Of a DNA stretch of 55,371 nt, positions 42,693 to 51,800 are shown piece after piece (the first letter of the stretch is position 1; every line of letters starts with the position of its first letter). Made by a program: the position numbers and the translations under genes. The stretch lies in contig NZ_JAEUMN010000149.1 in assembly GCF_016793225.1 (NCBI RefSeq), positions 1 through 55,371 of the forward strand, given 5' to 3'. The notes below the pieces were generated by a model. The model had not been told where the DNA came from and ran no database searches. It saw only the letters and a list, made by a program, of their open reading frames with translations. This DNA is from Phenylobacterium sp. Its GTDB lineage: Bacteria > Pseudomonadota > Alphaproteobacteria > Caulobacterales > Caulobacteraceae.

Positions 42693-43309
42693 TCCCCGCG
42701 CGCCTGCTTGCGCGGATCGAGCTTCTCCGCGGGGGCGAGGCGCATGACCTCGGCCTGGTACTTCTCGTCCTCGCCCCGCGCCAGAAGCGGCGCGGCGTCG
42801 GCGCAGGCCTGCAGCAGCGGCTCGACCCAGGCCATGTCGGCCTTGTGGAAGTCGGAAAGCACGTGGCCGTGCACCAACTCCTTCTGGCCCGGATGTCCGG
42901 TGCCCAGGCGCGCGCGGCGGAAATGCGGTCCCACCTGGCTGGTGATCGAGCGGACGCCGTTGTTGCCCGCCGCGCCGCCGCCCGCCTTCATCCGGAACCG
43001 CCCCGGCGCCAGGTCGATCTCGTCGTAGAACACGACGAGGTCCACCGCGGGGTCCAGCTTGAAGAACTTGACCGCCTCGCCGACCGCGCGGCCGCTCTCG
43101 TTGTAGAAGGTCTGCGGCTTCATCAGCAGGGTCCGCACCGGCCCCTGCGGCGTGTCGATGGCGCCTTCCGCCACCTGGGCCTGGAAACGCGAACGCGCCG
43201 CGGGGAAGCCCCAGCGGCGCGCGATCTCGTCAACGGCCATGAAGCCGATGTTGTGGCGGTTCTTCGCGTAGGTCTGGCCCGGATTGCCCAGGCCGGCGAT
43301 GATCAGCAC
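42689..43309 (-). CDS. pth: Peptidyl-tRNA hydrolase
   Basis: Releases peptide from stalled peptidyl-tRNA, in the cytosol. The 206-residue product has 'LIIAGLGNPGQTYAKNRHNIGFMAVD' with the catalytic His, 'KPQTFYNESGRAVG' and 'LVVFYDEIDLAPGRFRMKAGGGAAGNNGVRSI'. The C-terminal tail is longer than in E. coli Pth. It follows rplY by 26 bases; the rplY-pth pair is widespread. Confidence 0.97.
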   Translation of the reverse strand: MLIIAGLGNPGQTYAKNRHNIGFMAVDEIARRWGFPAARSRFQAQVAEGAIDTPQGPVRTLLMKPQTFYNESGRAVGEAVKFFKLDPAVDLVVFYDEIDLAPGRFRMKAGGGAAGNNGVRSITSQVGPHFRRARLGTGHPGQKELVHGHVLSDFHKADMAWVEPLLQACADAAPLLARGEDEKYQAEVMRLAPAEKLDPRKQARGE

Positions 43310-43335
43310 ATCGGCCCCCGCGCGAGCGCCAGGCC

Positions 43336-43947
43336 TCAGGCCTCGGCTTCGCCCTCGGCGGCCTCGCCCTCGGCCCCGCCGGTGTCGACCTTGGCGGCGG
43401 CGATCGAGGCCACCGTCGCGTCGCCGTCGAGCGCCACCACGCCCTTGCCCGGGAGCTTCAGGTCGGAGACGCGGATGCTGTCGCCGATTTCCTTGCCGGT
43501 CAGGTCGACGACGATCTCTTCCGGGATCTCGTCGGCGTGGCAGGACACGGTCACCGTGTGCAGCGCGATGTTGAGCGAGCCGCCGCGCTTCAGGCCCGGG
43601 CTGTCGTCCTGGTTGGCGAAGTGCACCGGGACCTCGATCTTGATCTCCTGGTGGGCGTCGACCCGGTAGAGGTCGAAGTGCCAGGGCTCGTCCGTCACCG
43701 GGTGCATGTCCACCGCCTTGGCGATGACCGGCTGGGTCTCCTGGCCGTACTTCAGGGTCACGAGGTGGCCCAGCAGCTTGCCGGTGTAGAGCGCCTTGCG
43801 GAACTCGTTGGAGCGGACCGAGATCGCCACCGGATCCTTGCCGCCGCCGTAGAGGACGCCGGGCACCTTGCCGTCGCGGCGGGTCGCGCGCGCGCTGCCG
43901 GTCCCGGTCTGCTCGCGCACTTCAACGTTCAAAACGATCTCGGCCAT
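43336..43947 (-). CDS. rplY: 50S ribosomal protein L25/general stress protein Ctc
   Basis: A 203-residue L25 of the long (Ctc/TL5) type that binds 5S rRNA. It starts MAEIVLNVEVREQTGTGSARATRRDG and has 'VPGVLYGGGKDPVAISV' and the C-terminal TL5 domain, followed by an acidic Ala/Glu-rich tail (EGEAAEGEAEA). The ATG at 43947 is chosen; a longer frame reads into non-coding sequence. It is the first gene of rplY-pth. Confidence 0.96.
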   Translation of the reverse strand: MAEIVLNVEVREQTGTGSARATRRDGKVPGVLYGGGKDPVAISVRSNEFRKALYTGKLLGHLVTLKYGQETQPVIAKAVDMHPVTDEPWHFDLYRVDAHQEIKIEVPVHFANQDDSPGLKRGGSLNIALHTVTVSCHADEIPEEIVVDLTGKEIGDSIRVSDLKLPGKGVVALDGDATVASIAAAKVDTGGAEGEAAEGEAEA

Positions 43948-44036
43948 GGCCTTGCCTTCAAAACGAATGCGCCGCGCGGACGCGCGCGCGGCGGCGGGTT
44001 CAAACCCCGGAGGGTCGAATTGGGTGCGCGTAGATA

Positions 44037-44078
44037 CACAAAAGCCCTGGGCGACGCAACGGGGCCCGTGGCGTCGCC
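44037..44078 (-). terminator. Possible terminator of the lipoprotein gene
   Basis: On the minus strand GGCGACGC and GCGTCGCC can pair across a 13-base loop, and a TTTT follows after CAGGGC. The gap between stem and T-run makes it weaker than the other terminators here. Confidence 0.4.
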
Positions 44079-44090
44079 GCGCGGGGCCGC

Positions 44091-45140
44091 TCAGCTCTTG
44101 CGGCGCCCCTTCTTCGGCGGCGGCTTCTTGGCCGGATAGCCCTTGGCGGCGGAGGCCGCGCTGGGGACGAAACGGGGCTCGTGCGGCTCGGGCAGGCCCG
44201 CCGCGCGGATCATGCAGCGGCCGGTGTCCATCATCGCGTGCTGGCCCAGGCAGAAGACGTCCTCGTAGTGCGGCCGCGCCACGGCCAGGCACTGGTAGAG
44301 GTTCAGCTTCGACATGCTCATGCAGCTGCCGACGTTCGGCTCGGCCATCAGGCCCATGACCTGGTCGACATTGGCGTCGCCGGCCTGGCCCAGCACCGCC
44401 AGGGCCGCCACGGCGAGGCCGCGGACGACGGTGGGCGTGTAGGGCGGCGCCGCCGCCTGGGCCGAAAGTCCCAGGCTCGCCGCGCCGGTGGACGCCTGCT
44501 GCAGGCGGGCGGTCTGGTTGACGTCTCCCCGCATGGCCGTGGTCGACAGCGACTTGGCGTTGGCGAGGCGGGCGTCGCGCATGGGCGCCGGCGCCTCGGA
44601 CTTCGACCAGGGCTGCTTCTGGATCTCGTAGGCCGACTGCTTCACGGCCTTGCCGCCGTCGTAGAGGCGCTGGGCCTCGCCGCCCATGGTGGCGATCACC
44701 AGGCCGGCCGCGCTGGCGGAGCCCTGGAGGCCGATCGCATAGGCGGGGTCCTTCAGGATCTCGTAGGCGACCTGCCCCCGCTGGGTCGGGTCCTTGGCGT
44801 AGACGCGGACGCCCTCGACGAAGGCGCGATCCTGCAGGGCCACCACGGCGGCGTAGGCGATCGCGCCGCGCACCATCTGATTCGGTTCGTAGGCGACACC
44901 GGTGGACAGCGAGCGCTGCACGCCCTCGGCGTCGGCGAACGCCGGGCTGATGGCGCTGGTCGCCTCGACGTACGAGCGGTACGCGCTGGCCAGCTCCACC
45001 AGGCGCGGCGACAGCGTCACGGCCGGAGCCTGCGGCGGCGGGGGCGGGGCGATGACGGTCGGGGCGTCGGCGCAGCCTGCCAGCACGGCGGCGGCGAGCC
45101 CGATGGCGGCGGCGAAACGAACGGGTAGGCGGAACGGCAT
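44091..45140 (-). CDS. Predicted lipoprotein of unknown function
   Basis: A 349-residue protein with a lipoprotein signal: basic start MPFRLPVRF, hydrophobic stretch and lipobox 'VLAGC' (Cys ~22), then a Pro-rich linker. The body is helical and Ala-rich, with several Cys near the C-terminus (GSCMSMSKLNLYQC, VFCLGQH, GRCMIRA) that could form disulfides in the periplasm, and a very basic Lys/Arg tail. I do not know the family. The ATG at 45140 has an AGGGGAAGG site. A single gene downstream of prs. Confidence 0.8.
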   Translation of the reverse strand: MPFRLPVRFAAAIGLAAAVLAGCADAPTVIAPPPPPQAPAVTLSPRLVELASAYRSYVEATSAISPAFADAEGVQRSLSTGVAYEPNQMVRGAIAYAAVVALQDRAFVEGVRVYAKDPTQRGQVAYEILKDPAYAIGLQGSASAAGLVIATMGGEAQRLYDGGKAVKQSAYEIQKQPWSKSEAPAPMRDARLANAKSLSTTAMRGDVNQTARLQQASTGAASLGLSAQAAAPPYTPTVVRGLAVAALAVLGQAGDANVDQVMGLMAEPNVGSCMSMSKLNLYQCLAVARPHYEDVFCLGQHAMMDTGRCMIRAAGLPEPHEPRFVPSAASAAKGYPAKKPPPKKGRRKS

Positions 45141-45245
45141 CAGCAACCTTCCCCTCTTGCGAGCGGTGATTCCAGCGTCAGTCCCCCGAGGGTCCATGGC
45201 TTACCCGCCGTTCGCGGCGTTGGGCAAGCGTCAGCGCAGCCGGGC

Positions 45246-46181
45246 TCAGTCGAAGAGCTTCGACACGCTCTCTTCATTGGCGATGCGGCGGACCGCCTCG
45301 GCGATCAGGCTGGCGCAGCTCACGTAGCGGATCTTCGTGGACGAGCCGATGTGCTGCGGGGCCGCGATCGAGTCGGTCACCACCAGTTCCTTCAGCACCG
45401 AACCCTCGACCCGCTCCACGGCGCCGCCCGAGAGCACGCCGTGGCTGCAGTAGGCGCTGACCTCGGACGCGCCGCCGTCCATCAGCGCCTGGGCCGCGTT
45501 GCACAGGGTGCCGCCCCCGTCGATCATGTCGTCGAACAGGATGCATCGGCGGCCGGCCACGTCGCCGATGATGTTGGCCACCTCGCTCTTGCCGGGACCG
45601 GCGCGCCGCTTGTCCACGATGGCCAGGTCGGCGTTCAGGCGGCTGGCGACCGCCAGCGCCCGGACCACCCCGCCCACGTCGGGCGAGACGATCAGGATGT
45701 CCTTGGGCTTCTCGTAGTTCTCCTTGATGTCGGCCGCGAGCAGCGGCGCCGACAGGAGGTTGTCCGTGGGGATGTCGAAGAAGCCCTGGATCTGCCCCGA
45801 GTGCAGATCCATCGTCAGCACGCGATCGGCGCCGGCGCGGGTGATCAGGTTCGCCACGAGCTTGGCCGAGATGGGCGTGCGGCCGCCGGTCTTGCGGTCC
45901 TGCCGGGCGTATCCGAAGTAGGGCGTCACCGCGGTGATCCGCCGCGCCGACGCGCGCTTCAGTGCGTCGATGCAGACCAGCAGCTCCATCAGGTGGTCGT
46001 TGGCCGGATAGCTCGTCGACTGCAGGATGAACACATCCTCGCCGCGGACGTTCTCGTCGATGGTCACCCAGACTTCGTTGTCGGCGAACCGCTTCACCTG
46101 AGCCCGGCAGAGCGGGACGTCGAGGTGCGAGGCGACCGCCTGCGCGAGCGTACGATTCGAGTTGCCGGCGAGCAGCTTCAT
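45246..46181 (-). CDS. prs: Ribose-phosphate pyrophosphokinase
   Basis: Makes PRPP from ribose 5-phosphate and ATP for nucleotide, His and Trp synthesis. The 311-residue product starts [20 protein letters not shown]. It has '[26 protein letters not shown]', the flexible-loop '[13 protein letters not shown]' and the PRPP motif '[18 protein letters not shown]'. The ATG at 46181 gives the standard length. It is divergent from the antiporter gene. Confidence 0.98.
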   Translation of the reverse strand: MKLLAGNSNRTLAQAVASHLDVPLCRAQVKRFADNEVWVTIDENVRGEDVFILQSTSYPANDHLMELLVCIDALKRASARRITAVTPYFGYARQDRKTGGRTPISAKLVANLITRAGADRVLTMDLHSGQIQGFFDIPTDNLLSAPLLAADIKENYEKPKDILIVSPDVGGVVRALAVASRLNADLAIVDKRRAGPGKSEVANIIGDVAGRRCILFDDMIDGGGTLCNAAQALMDGGASEVSAYCSHGVLSGGAVERVEGSVLKELVVTDSIAAPQHIGSSTKIRYVSCASLIAEAVRRIANEESVSKLFD

Positions 46182-46353
46182 CGGACCCCCCTTGGCGGAT
46201 GCGCGGGCTAATACCAGCGCCTTCGCCTGAGTCCACCCCTTCCGCCAGGGGAAGACGTCGCCGACGATCACGGCGGCTCTATTGGTCAGGACGGCGTCCT
46301 GCCGCTAGGCAGGAGTCCGACGCCGCACTTCGACGCCCACGCCACGGAGCCGC
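46182..46353. other. Divergent intergenic region, prs / antiporter
   Basis: About 170 bases that must hold both promoters. I could not assign -35/-10 elements with confidence, and no riboswitch is evident. Confidence 0.4.
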
Positions 46354-48309
46354 ATGCCCCACCATACGCCGCTGATCGCCACCATCGTCGCGGGCCTCAC
46401 CGTCGCATTCGCGCTGGGCGCCCTGGCCCACCGGTTCCGGATCTCGCCGCTGGTCGGCTACCTGGCGGCGGGCGTCCTCGTGGGACCGTTCACGCCGGGG
46501 TTCGTGGCGGATCAGAAGCTGGCGCTGGAGCTGGCCGAGATCGGCGTCATCCTGCTGATGTTCGGGGTGGGGCTGCACTTCTCGCTCAAGGACCTGCTGT
46601 CGGTCCGCAAGATCGCGATCCCGGGCGCCGTCGGCCAGATGGCCGTGGCGACCCTGCTGGGCATGGGGCTCGCCTATCTGATGGGATGGACGCCCGTGGC
46701 GGGGCTCGTCTTCGGCCTGGCGCTGTCCGTGGCGTCGACCGTGGTTCTGCTGCGGGCCCTGCAGGAGCGGCGGATCGTCCAGACCAACCGTGGGCGCATC
46801 GCGGTCGGCTGGCTGATCGTCGAGGACCTGGCGATGGTGCTGGCCCTCGTCCTGCTGCCCGCCCTGGCCGGCGCGCTGGCGAGCGCCGATGGCTCCGGCG
46901 GCGCCGTCACCGGCTGGGTGATTCCCCTGGCGGTGACCATCGGCAAGGTGATCGCCTTCGTGGCCTTCATGCTCATCGTGGGCCGCCGCGTGATCCCCTG
47001 GATCCTGCACTGGACGGCGCACACCGGCTCCCGCGAGCTGTTCCGTCTGGCCGTCTTCGCGATCGCCCTGGGCGTGGCGTTCGGCGCGGCCCTGCTGTTC
47101 GACGTCTCGTTCGCCCTGGGCGCCTTCTTCGCCGGCATGATCCTGGCCGAGTCCGAGCTCAGCCAGCGCGCGGCCGAGGAGACCCTGCCGCTCCGCGACG
47201 CCTTCGCGGTCCTGTTCTTCGTGTCGGTCGGGATGCTCTTCAACCCGATGGTGCTGGTCGAGCAGTTCTGGCCGCTGCTGGCGACCGTCGCCATCATCGT
47301 GCTGGGCAAGTCGGTCGCGGCGTTCGCCATCGTGCGGGCTTTCCGGCACGACAGCCCCACCGCCCTGACCATCGCCGCCTCGCTGGCGCAGATCGGCGAG
47401 TTCTCGTTCATCCTCGCGGGCCTCGGCGTCGACCTGAACCTGCTTCCCGAGGAGGGGCGCGACCTCATCCTGGGCGGCGCCATCGTCTCCATCCTGCTGA
47501 ACCCGCTGATCTTCGCCGCCATCGGCCGCGTTCGTCCCGGCGCGCCCCGGGAGATCGTGGCGTCGCAGCCGCCCGCGCCGCGCCCGGCCGCCACGGGCCT
47601 GACCGACCATGTGATCGTAGTGGGCTTCGGTCGCGTCGGAGCGGCCGTCGCCGAGGGGCTGCGCGCCGCGGAGCGCCCCTTCGTCGTGGTCGAAGTCGGC
47701 GAGACCGCCGCGCAGAGGGCGCGCGACGCCGGCTACGAGGTCGTGGACGGCAATGCGGCCGATCCGCTGGTGCTGGCGACCGCCAATGTGGCCAGGGCGG
47801 CGCGGCTGATCTGCACCGCCCCCGACGGGTTCGAATCCGGCGGCGTCACCGAGGAGGCGCGCCGGGTGAACCCCGACCTGGAGATCATCGCCCGCGCGCA
47901 TTCCGACGCTGAGGTCGAACACCTGCTCCGGCACGGCAGCGATTCGGCCATCTCGGGCGAGCGGGAGATGGCCGCCGCCATGCTGGGGGCGCTGCGTCCG
48001 CCCGGCCAGCCTCAGCCTGCGCCTTCGGCGGCGCCTGCCGTCCCGGTCGCGCCGGCGCCGCTGCTGCTCGACGACGCCGAATGGGCGGTGCTGGCGGCCG
48101 CCCGCTTCCAGGAGCTGCGTCCGGGCCAGGCGACGGACCGGACCGACCTCTGCGCCGCCGCGGCCCGCTTCGGCGCCTTCCAGCCGGACCGGCTGGCCGC
48201 GGCCGTGGACGCGCTGGCGGCCCGTGACCTGATCGCCATCCTCGGCGACGAGCGGGTGGCGCTGACGCCGGCCGGCGCCCTGCAGGCCGCGGCCGCCCCG
48301 AGCTACTGA
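46354..48309 (+). CDS. CPA2-family cation:proton antiporter with TrkA-N domain (KefB/YbaL-like)
   Basis: An inner-membrane monovalent cation:H+ antiporter or glutathione-gated K+ efflux protein (651 residues). About twelve hydrophobic helices span ~5-400, with 'PLVGYLAAGVLVGPFTPGF' and 'IGVILLMFGVGLHFSLKDL' typical of CPA2. A cytosolic TrkA-N (RCK) domain, 'DHVIVVGFGRVGAAVAEGL' (~425 onward), would bind nucleotide and gate the channel. A C-terminal ~90-residue extension follows a Pro/Ala linker. It resembles YbaL more than KefC; the ion is not certain. The stop overlaps pgeF by 7 bases, convergent. Confidence 0.92.
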   Translation: MPHHTPLIATIVAGLTVAFALGALAHRFRISPLVGYLAAGVLVGPFTPGFVADQKLALELAEIGVILLMFGVGLHFSLKDLLSVRKIAIPGAVGQMAVATLLGMGLAYLMGWTPVAGLVFGLALSVASTVVLLRALQERRIVQTNRGRIAVGWLIVEDLAMVLALVLLPALAGALASADGSGGAVTGWVIPLAVTIGKVIAFVAFMLIVGRRVIPWILHWTAHTGSRELFRLAVFAIALGVAFGAALLFDVSFALGAFFAGMILAESELSQRAAEETLPLRDAFAVLFFVSVGMLFNPMVLVEQFWPLLATVAIIVLGKSVAAFAIVRAFRHDSPTALTIAASLAQIGEFSFILAGLGVDLNLLPEEGRDLILGGAIVSILLNPLIFAAIGRVRPGAPREIVASQPPAPRPAATGLTDHVIVVGFGRVGAAVAEGLRAAERPFVVVEVGETAAQRARDAGYEVVDGNAADPLVLATANVARAARLICTAPDGFESGGVTEEARRVNPDLEIIARAHSDAEVEHLLRHGSDSAISGEREMAAAMLGALRPPGQPQPAPSAAPAVPVAPAPLLLDDAEWAVLAAARFQELRPGQATDRTDLCAAAARFGAFQPDRLAAAVDALAARDLIAILGDERVALTPAGALQAAAAPSY

Positions 48310-49073
48310 GGCGTCAGCACGATCGCCGAGAGCAGCCGGCCATAGTCGGGCTCGCCCTGCCGGAAGGCCCGTCGGTTCGAGAAGAAGTGGTCGGGCTCCG
48401 CGCAGGTGTCCCGGCCGATCCAGCCGCACGCCCCGACGCCCGCGGCGCGAAGGCGCGCCAGCACGAACGCCGGCAGGTCGAAGTTCCGTTTGTCCGCCGT
48501 GGCGCCGGGCGTGAAGAACCGGGCGTAGGCGGGGTCGGCCTCGGTGAACCGCGCCACGTACTCCAGGCCCACCTCATAGCTTCGGGGGCCGATGCACGGC
48601 CCGATGGCGGCCTGGATCCGCCCGGGCGCCGCGCCCAGCTCGACCATGCGGTCGATGGCCGCCTCGGCCACGCCGGCCAGCGCGCCCTGCCAGCCGGCAT
48701 GGACGGCCGCGACGACCCGCGCCTGCGGGTCGGCCATCAGAATCGGCGCGCAGTCGGCGGCCAGGGCGCCGCAGACCACGCCGGGCGTCCGGGTCACGAC
48801 GGCGTCGGCCTCGGGCGGCTTGCCGGGCCATGGACCCTCGGCGCGCTCGGCGCGGGCGGAATGCACCTGGTAGGCGGTGACCAGGTCGCCCCCCATCCGG
48901 CGGGCGGCGCGCAGGCGGTTCTCGGCCACCGCGGCGGGATCGTCCTTCGACCCCGCGCCCACGTTCAGCGACGCGTAGACGCCTTGCGACACGCCGCCCT
49001 GGCGGGTGAAGAAGGCGTGGCGGACGCCGGGCAGGTCCAGCAGCGGCGAGGTCAGGACGGGAAGGTCGGCCAT
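48303..49073 (-). CDS. pgeF: Peptidoglycan editing factor PgeF (laccase-domain, YfiH family)
   Basis: A 256-residue cytosolic enzyme; E. coli PgeF removes wrong L-Ser from UDP-MurNAc precursors. Family motifs are 'FFTRQGGVSQGVYASLNVG', 'ADCAPILMADPQARVVAAVHAGWQGALAG' with metal-site His and Cys, and 'AAIGPCIGPRSYEVG'. It is the third member of the conserved lgt-midA-pgeF order, but separated from midA here by ~270 bases containing a dispersed repeat. Confidence 0.94.
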   Translation of the reverse strand: MADLPVLTSPLLDLPGVRHAFFTRQGGVSQGVYASLNVGAGSKDDPAAVAENRLRAARRMGGDLVTAYQVHSARAERAEGPWPGKPPEADAVVTRTPGVVCGALAADCAPILMADPQARVVAAVHAGWQGALAGVAEAAIDRMVELGAAPGRIQAAIGPCIGPRSYEVGLEYVARFTEADPAYARFFTPGATADKRNFDLPAFVLARLRAAGVGACGWIGRDTCAEPDHFFSNRRAFRQGEPDYGRLLSAIVLTPQ

Positions 49074-49179
49074 GCCTTCCCATCGCTCCGATTCCGCGCG
49101 GCGTCATCCCCCGCCGCTCTCCGGCGATCGCATAGGGCCAGCAGGTTCCCCTCCGCTTGCGGGGAGCCAGGCCGGTGGT

Positions 49180-49299
49180 CCGATCCTCCCCCGCAGGGGG
49201 AGGGGGACCGCCGAAGGCGGTGGAGGGGGCGCATTCCCGGCGCCGCGACCCCGCCACCCTGCTGACGCAGGCTCCTCCTCCCCTTGCAGGGGAGGACCC
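49180..49299 (-). repeat. Dispersed palindromic repeat, family 1, copy B
   Basis: The inverted copy of the element at 39083-39201, with the same internal palindromes. It lies between pgeF and midA, genes usually adjacent in this lineage, which suggests insertion into an operon. Confidence 0.85.
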
Positions 49300-49340
49300 T
49301 GAAATGCGGCGAGGGGATCAGGCCCACGGCGCCGCCGCGC

Positions 49341-50393
49341 TCAGGCCGCCTCCTCGAATCCCGGCGGTGTCCAGTCGGGCGCGTGGAGGCAGCAGACCTT
49401 GAACAGCTCCCCCATCTGGTCGCCGCCCACCAGCCGGTGCAGTTGACGCCCGATCACGGCGGCCTTCTCGGGCCGCGCGCGCACCAGGGCCTCGGCGCGC
49501 TCTCCGATCCCCATGCGGGCGAGGAACGCGGCCTGGGTCAGGATCGCCGCGGCCGCGCCCTCGGCCTCGGCCGCCGCCATCACCGCGGGGAAATCGGCCC
49601 ACACCGTAAGGTCCGCTTCGCCGGGGCAGGCGAGCGGGTCCACCTTCTCGTGCCGCCGCAGGGCCTGCAGCGTGTCGCCCGAACCCGGCTCGGCGCGGCC
49701 GTAGTCCACGAGCAGCGCGGCCCCGCCGTCCCGCGCCAGGCGAGCGCCGAGCGCCGCGCCCAGCGCCGCCTGCGCGCCGGAAACCTCCACCACGGCGCCC
49801 TCGCGGGCGTCGGCCACCGGGGCCGCGGCCGGCACGCGCGCGAACGCCAGGCGGCCGTCGGGGCCGACGCCCACCACCTGCTCGTCCCAGCCCGCGGCGG
49901 TGCGGACGAACTGGCGGACGGGCAGGCAGTCGAGCAGCTCGTTGGCGATCAGCAGCAGGGGAGCGCCTCCCGGAACCTCGTCCAGGCTCCGGGCCCAGCG
50001 CACGCGCGCGCCCAGCCGCTCGGCCTGCCGCGCCGCCAGGGGCGCGGAGGTTTCCACCAGCCAGACGTCGGCGGCCTCCAGGAAGCCCGGGAGGGCGCGC
50101 CCGGCCCGCAGGAGATCGTCCATGAGCGTGCCGTCGCCCGGCCCCATCTCGGCCAGGACGACCCGTTCGGGCTCGCCCATCAGGCTCCACGCCGAGGCCG
50201 CCCAGACGCCGATCAGCTCGCCGAACATCTGGCTCACCAGCGGTGCGGTCACGAAGTCGCCCGTCTCGCCCAGCGCCGGCCGCGTCGCGTAGTAGCCGAA
50301 CTGCGGATCGTGAAGGCACGCCGTCATGTACTGGGCCACCGTCAGCGGCCCCGTCTGCGCGATCTCGGCCGCCAGCTTGTCGGCGAGGCTCAT
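49341..50393 (-). CDS. SAM-dependent methyltransferase, MidA/NDUFAF7 family (DUF185)
   Basis: A 350-residue class I methyltransferase starting MSLADKLAAEIAQTGPLTVAQYM. 'DPQFGYYATRPALGETGDFVTAP' is the family signature, and 'LAEMGPGDGTLMDDLLRA' is the SAM-binding motif I. The mitochondrial homologue NDUFAF7 dimethylates an Arg of complex I, so a complex I target is likely here too. It is coupled to lgt by an ATGA overlap. Confidence 0.94.
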   Translation of the reverse strand: MSLADKLAAEIAQTGPLTVAQYMTACLHDPQFGYYATRPALGETGDFVTAPLVSQMFGELIGVWAASAWSLMGEPERVVLAEMGPGDGTLMDDLLRAGRALPGFLEAADVWLVETSAPLAARQAERLGARVRWARSLDEVPGGAPLLLIANELLDCLPVRQFVRTAAGWDEQVVGVGPDGRLAFARVPAAAPVADAREGAVVEVSGAQAALGAALGARLARDGGAALLVDYGRAEPGSGDTLQALRRHEKVDPLACPGEADLTVWADFPAVMAAAEAEGAAAAILTQAAFLARMGIGERAEALVRARPEKAAVIGRQLHRLVGGDQMGELFKVCCLHAPDWTPPGFEEAA

Positions 50394-51283
50394 GCCTTGG
50401 TGGGCTGGGCCGCGGCCTCCGGCGGCAGCGCCTCGCGCATCCCGCGCCAGACGAGCCATGCGCCCGCCAGCACCATCGGGATCGACAGGTACATGCCCAT
50501 GGTCAGGCCGAGCGGCAGGTTCTCGAGGCCCGCATCGGGCTCGCGCACGGTCTCGATGGCGATCCGGAACACCGCGTAGAAGACCAGGAACAGTCCGGCC
50601 ACGACGCCCCGCCGGTTCCCCAGCTTCGCCCCGTGCGTCGCCCACCGCAGGATCAGGAACAGCACCAGCCCCTCGAACAGCGCCTCGTAGAGCTGGCTCG
50701 GATGCCGGGGAATCGTCCCGGCGTGGCACTTGCCGTAGGTCTCGATGATCTTGTCGTTGCAGAAGACGATGGCCCACGGCAGGTCCGGCGGCGCCGGGCG
50801 GCCCCAGAGCTCGCCGTTGATGAAGTTGGCGCAGCGGCCCAGGAAGTGGCCGATCGGATAGGCGGGCGCCACCACGTCGGCGATCCGCAGCAGGTCCAGC
50901 TTGTTGCGCCAGGCATAGACGATCAGTGCGATGGCGACCCCGATGGCGCCGCCGTGGAAGCTCATGCCGCCTTCCCAGACCTGGATGATCCCGATCGGGT
51001 CCTCCCAGATCATCGCCGGCGTGTAGAACAGCACATGGCCGAGCCGGCCGCCCCCGATCACGCCCAGCGCGATCCACAGGATCAGGTCGTCCATCTGGTC
51101 CGGCGTGAGGGGCGGCGGCCGCCGCGTCCAGAGCCGGTCGTTCTTCAGCAGCGCCACCGCGTAGCGCCAGCCGAGCAGGATCCCCGCCACATAGGCGAGG
51201 GCGTACCAGCGGATCGCGAAGGGACCCCACTGCAGGGCGAAGTCGCCGATGTGCACGATCGGGTCGATCTCTGGGAACGGCAC
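50390..51283 (-). CDS. lgt: Prolipoprotein diacylglyceryl transferase
   Basis: An inner-membrane enzyme (297 residues, about seven helices) that attaches diacylglycerol to the lipobox Cys of lipoproteins. It has 'GRLGHVLFYTPAMIWEDP', 'WEGGMSFHGGAIGVAIAL' (essential His) and 'GRCANFINGELWGRPAP', the Lgt signature. It would process the predicted lipoprotein at 44091-45140 among others. It heads lgt-midA and is divergent from ubiK. Confidence 0.97.
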   Translation of the reverse strand: MPFPEIDPIVHIGDFALQWGPFAIRWYALAYVAGILLGWRYAVALLKNDRLWTRRPPPLTPDQMDDLILWIALGVIGGGRLGHVLFYTPAMIWEDPIGIIQVWEGGMSFHGGAIGVAIALIVYAWRNKLDLLRIADVVAPAYPIGHFLGRCANFINGELWGRPAPPDLPWAIVFCNDKIIETYGKCHAGTIPRHPSQLYEALFEGLVLFLILRWATHGAKLGNRRGVVAGLFLVFYAVFRIAIETVREPDAGLENLPLGLTMGMYLSIPMVLAGAWLVWRGMREALPPEAAAQPTKA

Positions 51284-51403
51284 TGTCGGACCTTCTGCGG
51301 CGTTAGGACCTTATGCGTCTAGACGAGAAGCCCTTCGCTTTCACCCCCGAAGGGCCATATAGAGGCGACCAGGGACCTGCCTCCCAGGACCCGAAAGAGA
51401 CTG

Positions 51404-51661
51404 ATGCAGACACAGAACCCGATCCTCGACGAGATCGCCAAGCTCACCACCGCCGCGATGGGCCTGGCCCAGGCGGCCGGCGACGAGGCCAAGGCCGCCT
51501 TCCGCAGCCAGACCGACCGCCTCGTGGCCGAGATGGACTTGGTGCGCCGCGAGGATTTCGAAGCGCTGAAGGCCGAGGTCGCGGCGCTCCGAGCCGAAAT
51601 CGAGGCGTTGAAGGCGGCCAAACCGGCCCGATCGAGCGGAAAATCGGCGCAATCGTCGTGA
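51404..51661 (+). CDS. ubiK: UbiK/YqiC-family ubiquinone biosynthesis accessory factor
   Basis: An 85-residue coiled-coil protein, MQTQNPILDEIAKLTTAAMG then 'VRREDFEALKAEVAALRAEIEAL', the BMFP domain of YqiC/UbiK. UbiK helps aerobic ubiquinone synthesis in the Ubi complex. It has a Ser/Lys-rich tail. It reads toward ybjN. The upstream gap to lgt contains the hairpin GCCCTTCG...CGAAGGGC and a possible -10 CATATA. Confidence 0.88.
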   Translation: MQTQNPILDEIAKLTTAAMGLAQAAGDEAKAAFRSQTDRLVAEMDLVRREDFEALKAEVAALRAEIEALKAAKPARSSGKSAQSS

Positions 51662-51800
51662 AAACGTTGCACGGGACGCGAAACGCGCTCGCGCTACGCA
51701 AGAACCCGCTGACACCTCGTTCCAGAAACAGTTTAGCTTCGAACATGCGGACGATTCGGGGGTGGCGTTCCGCTCCCCGTCCGTGTCGAAAGGGGTCGTG

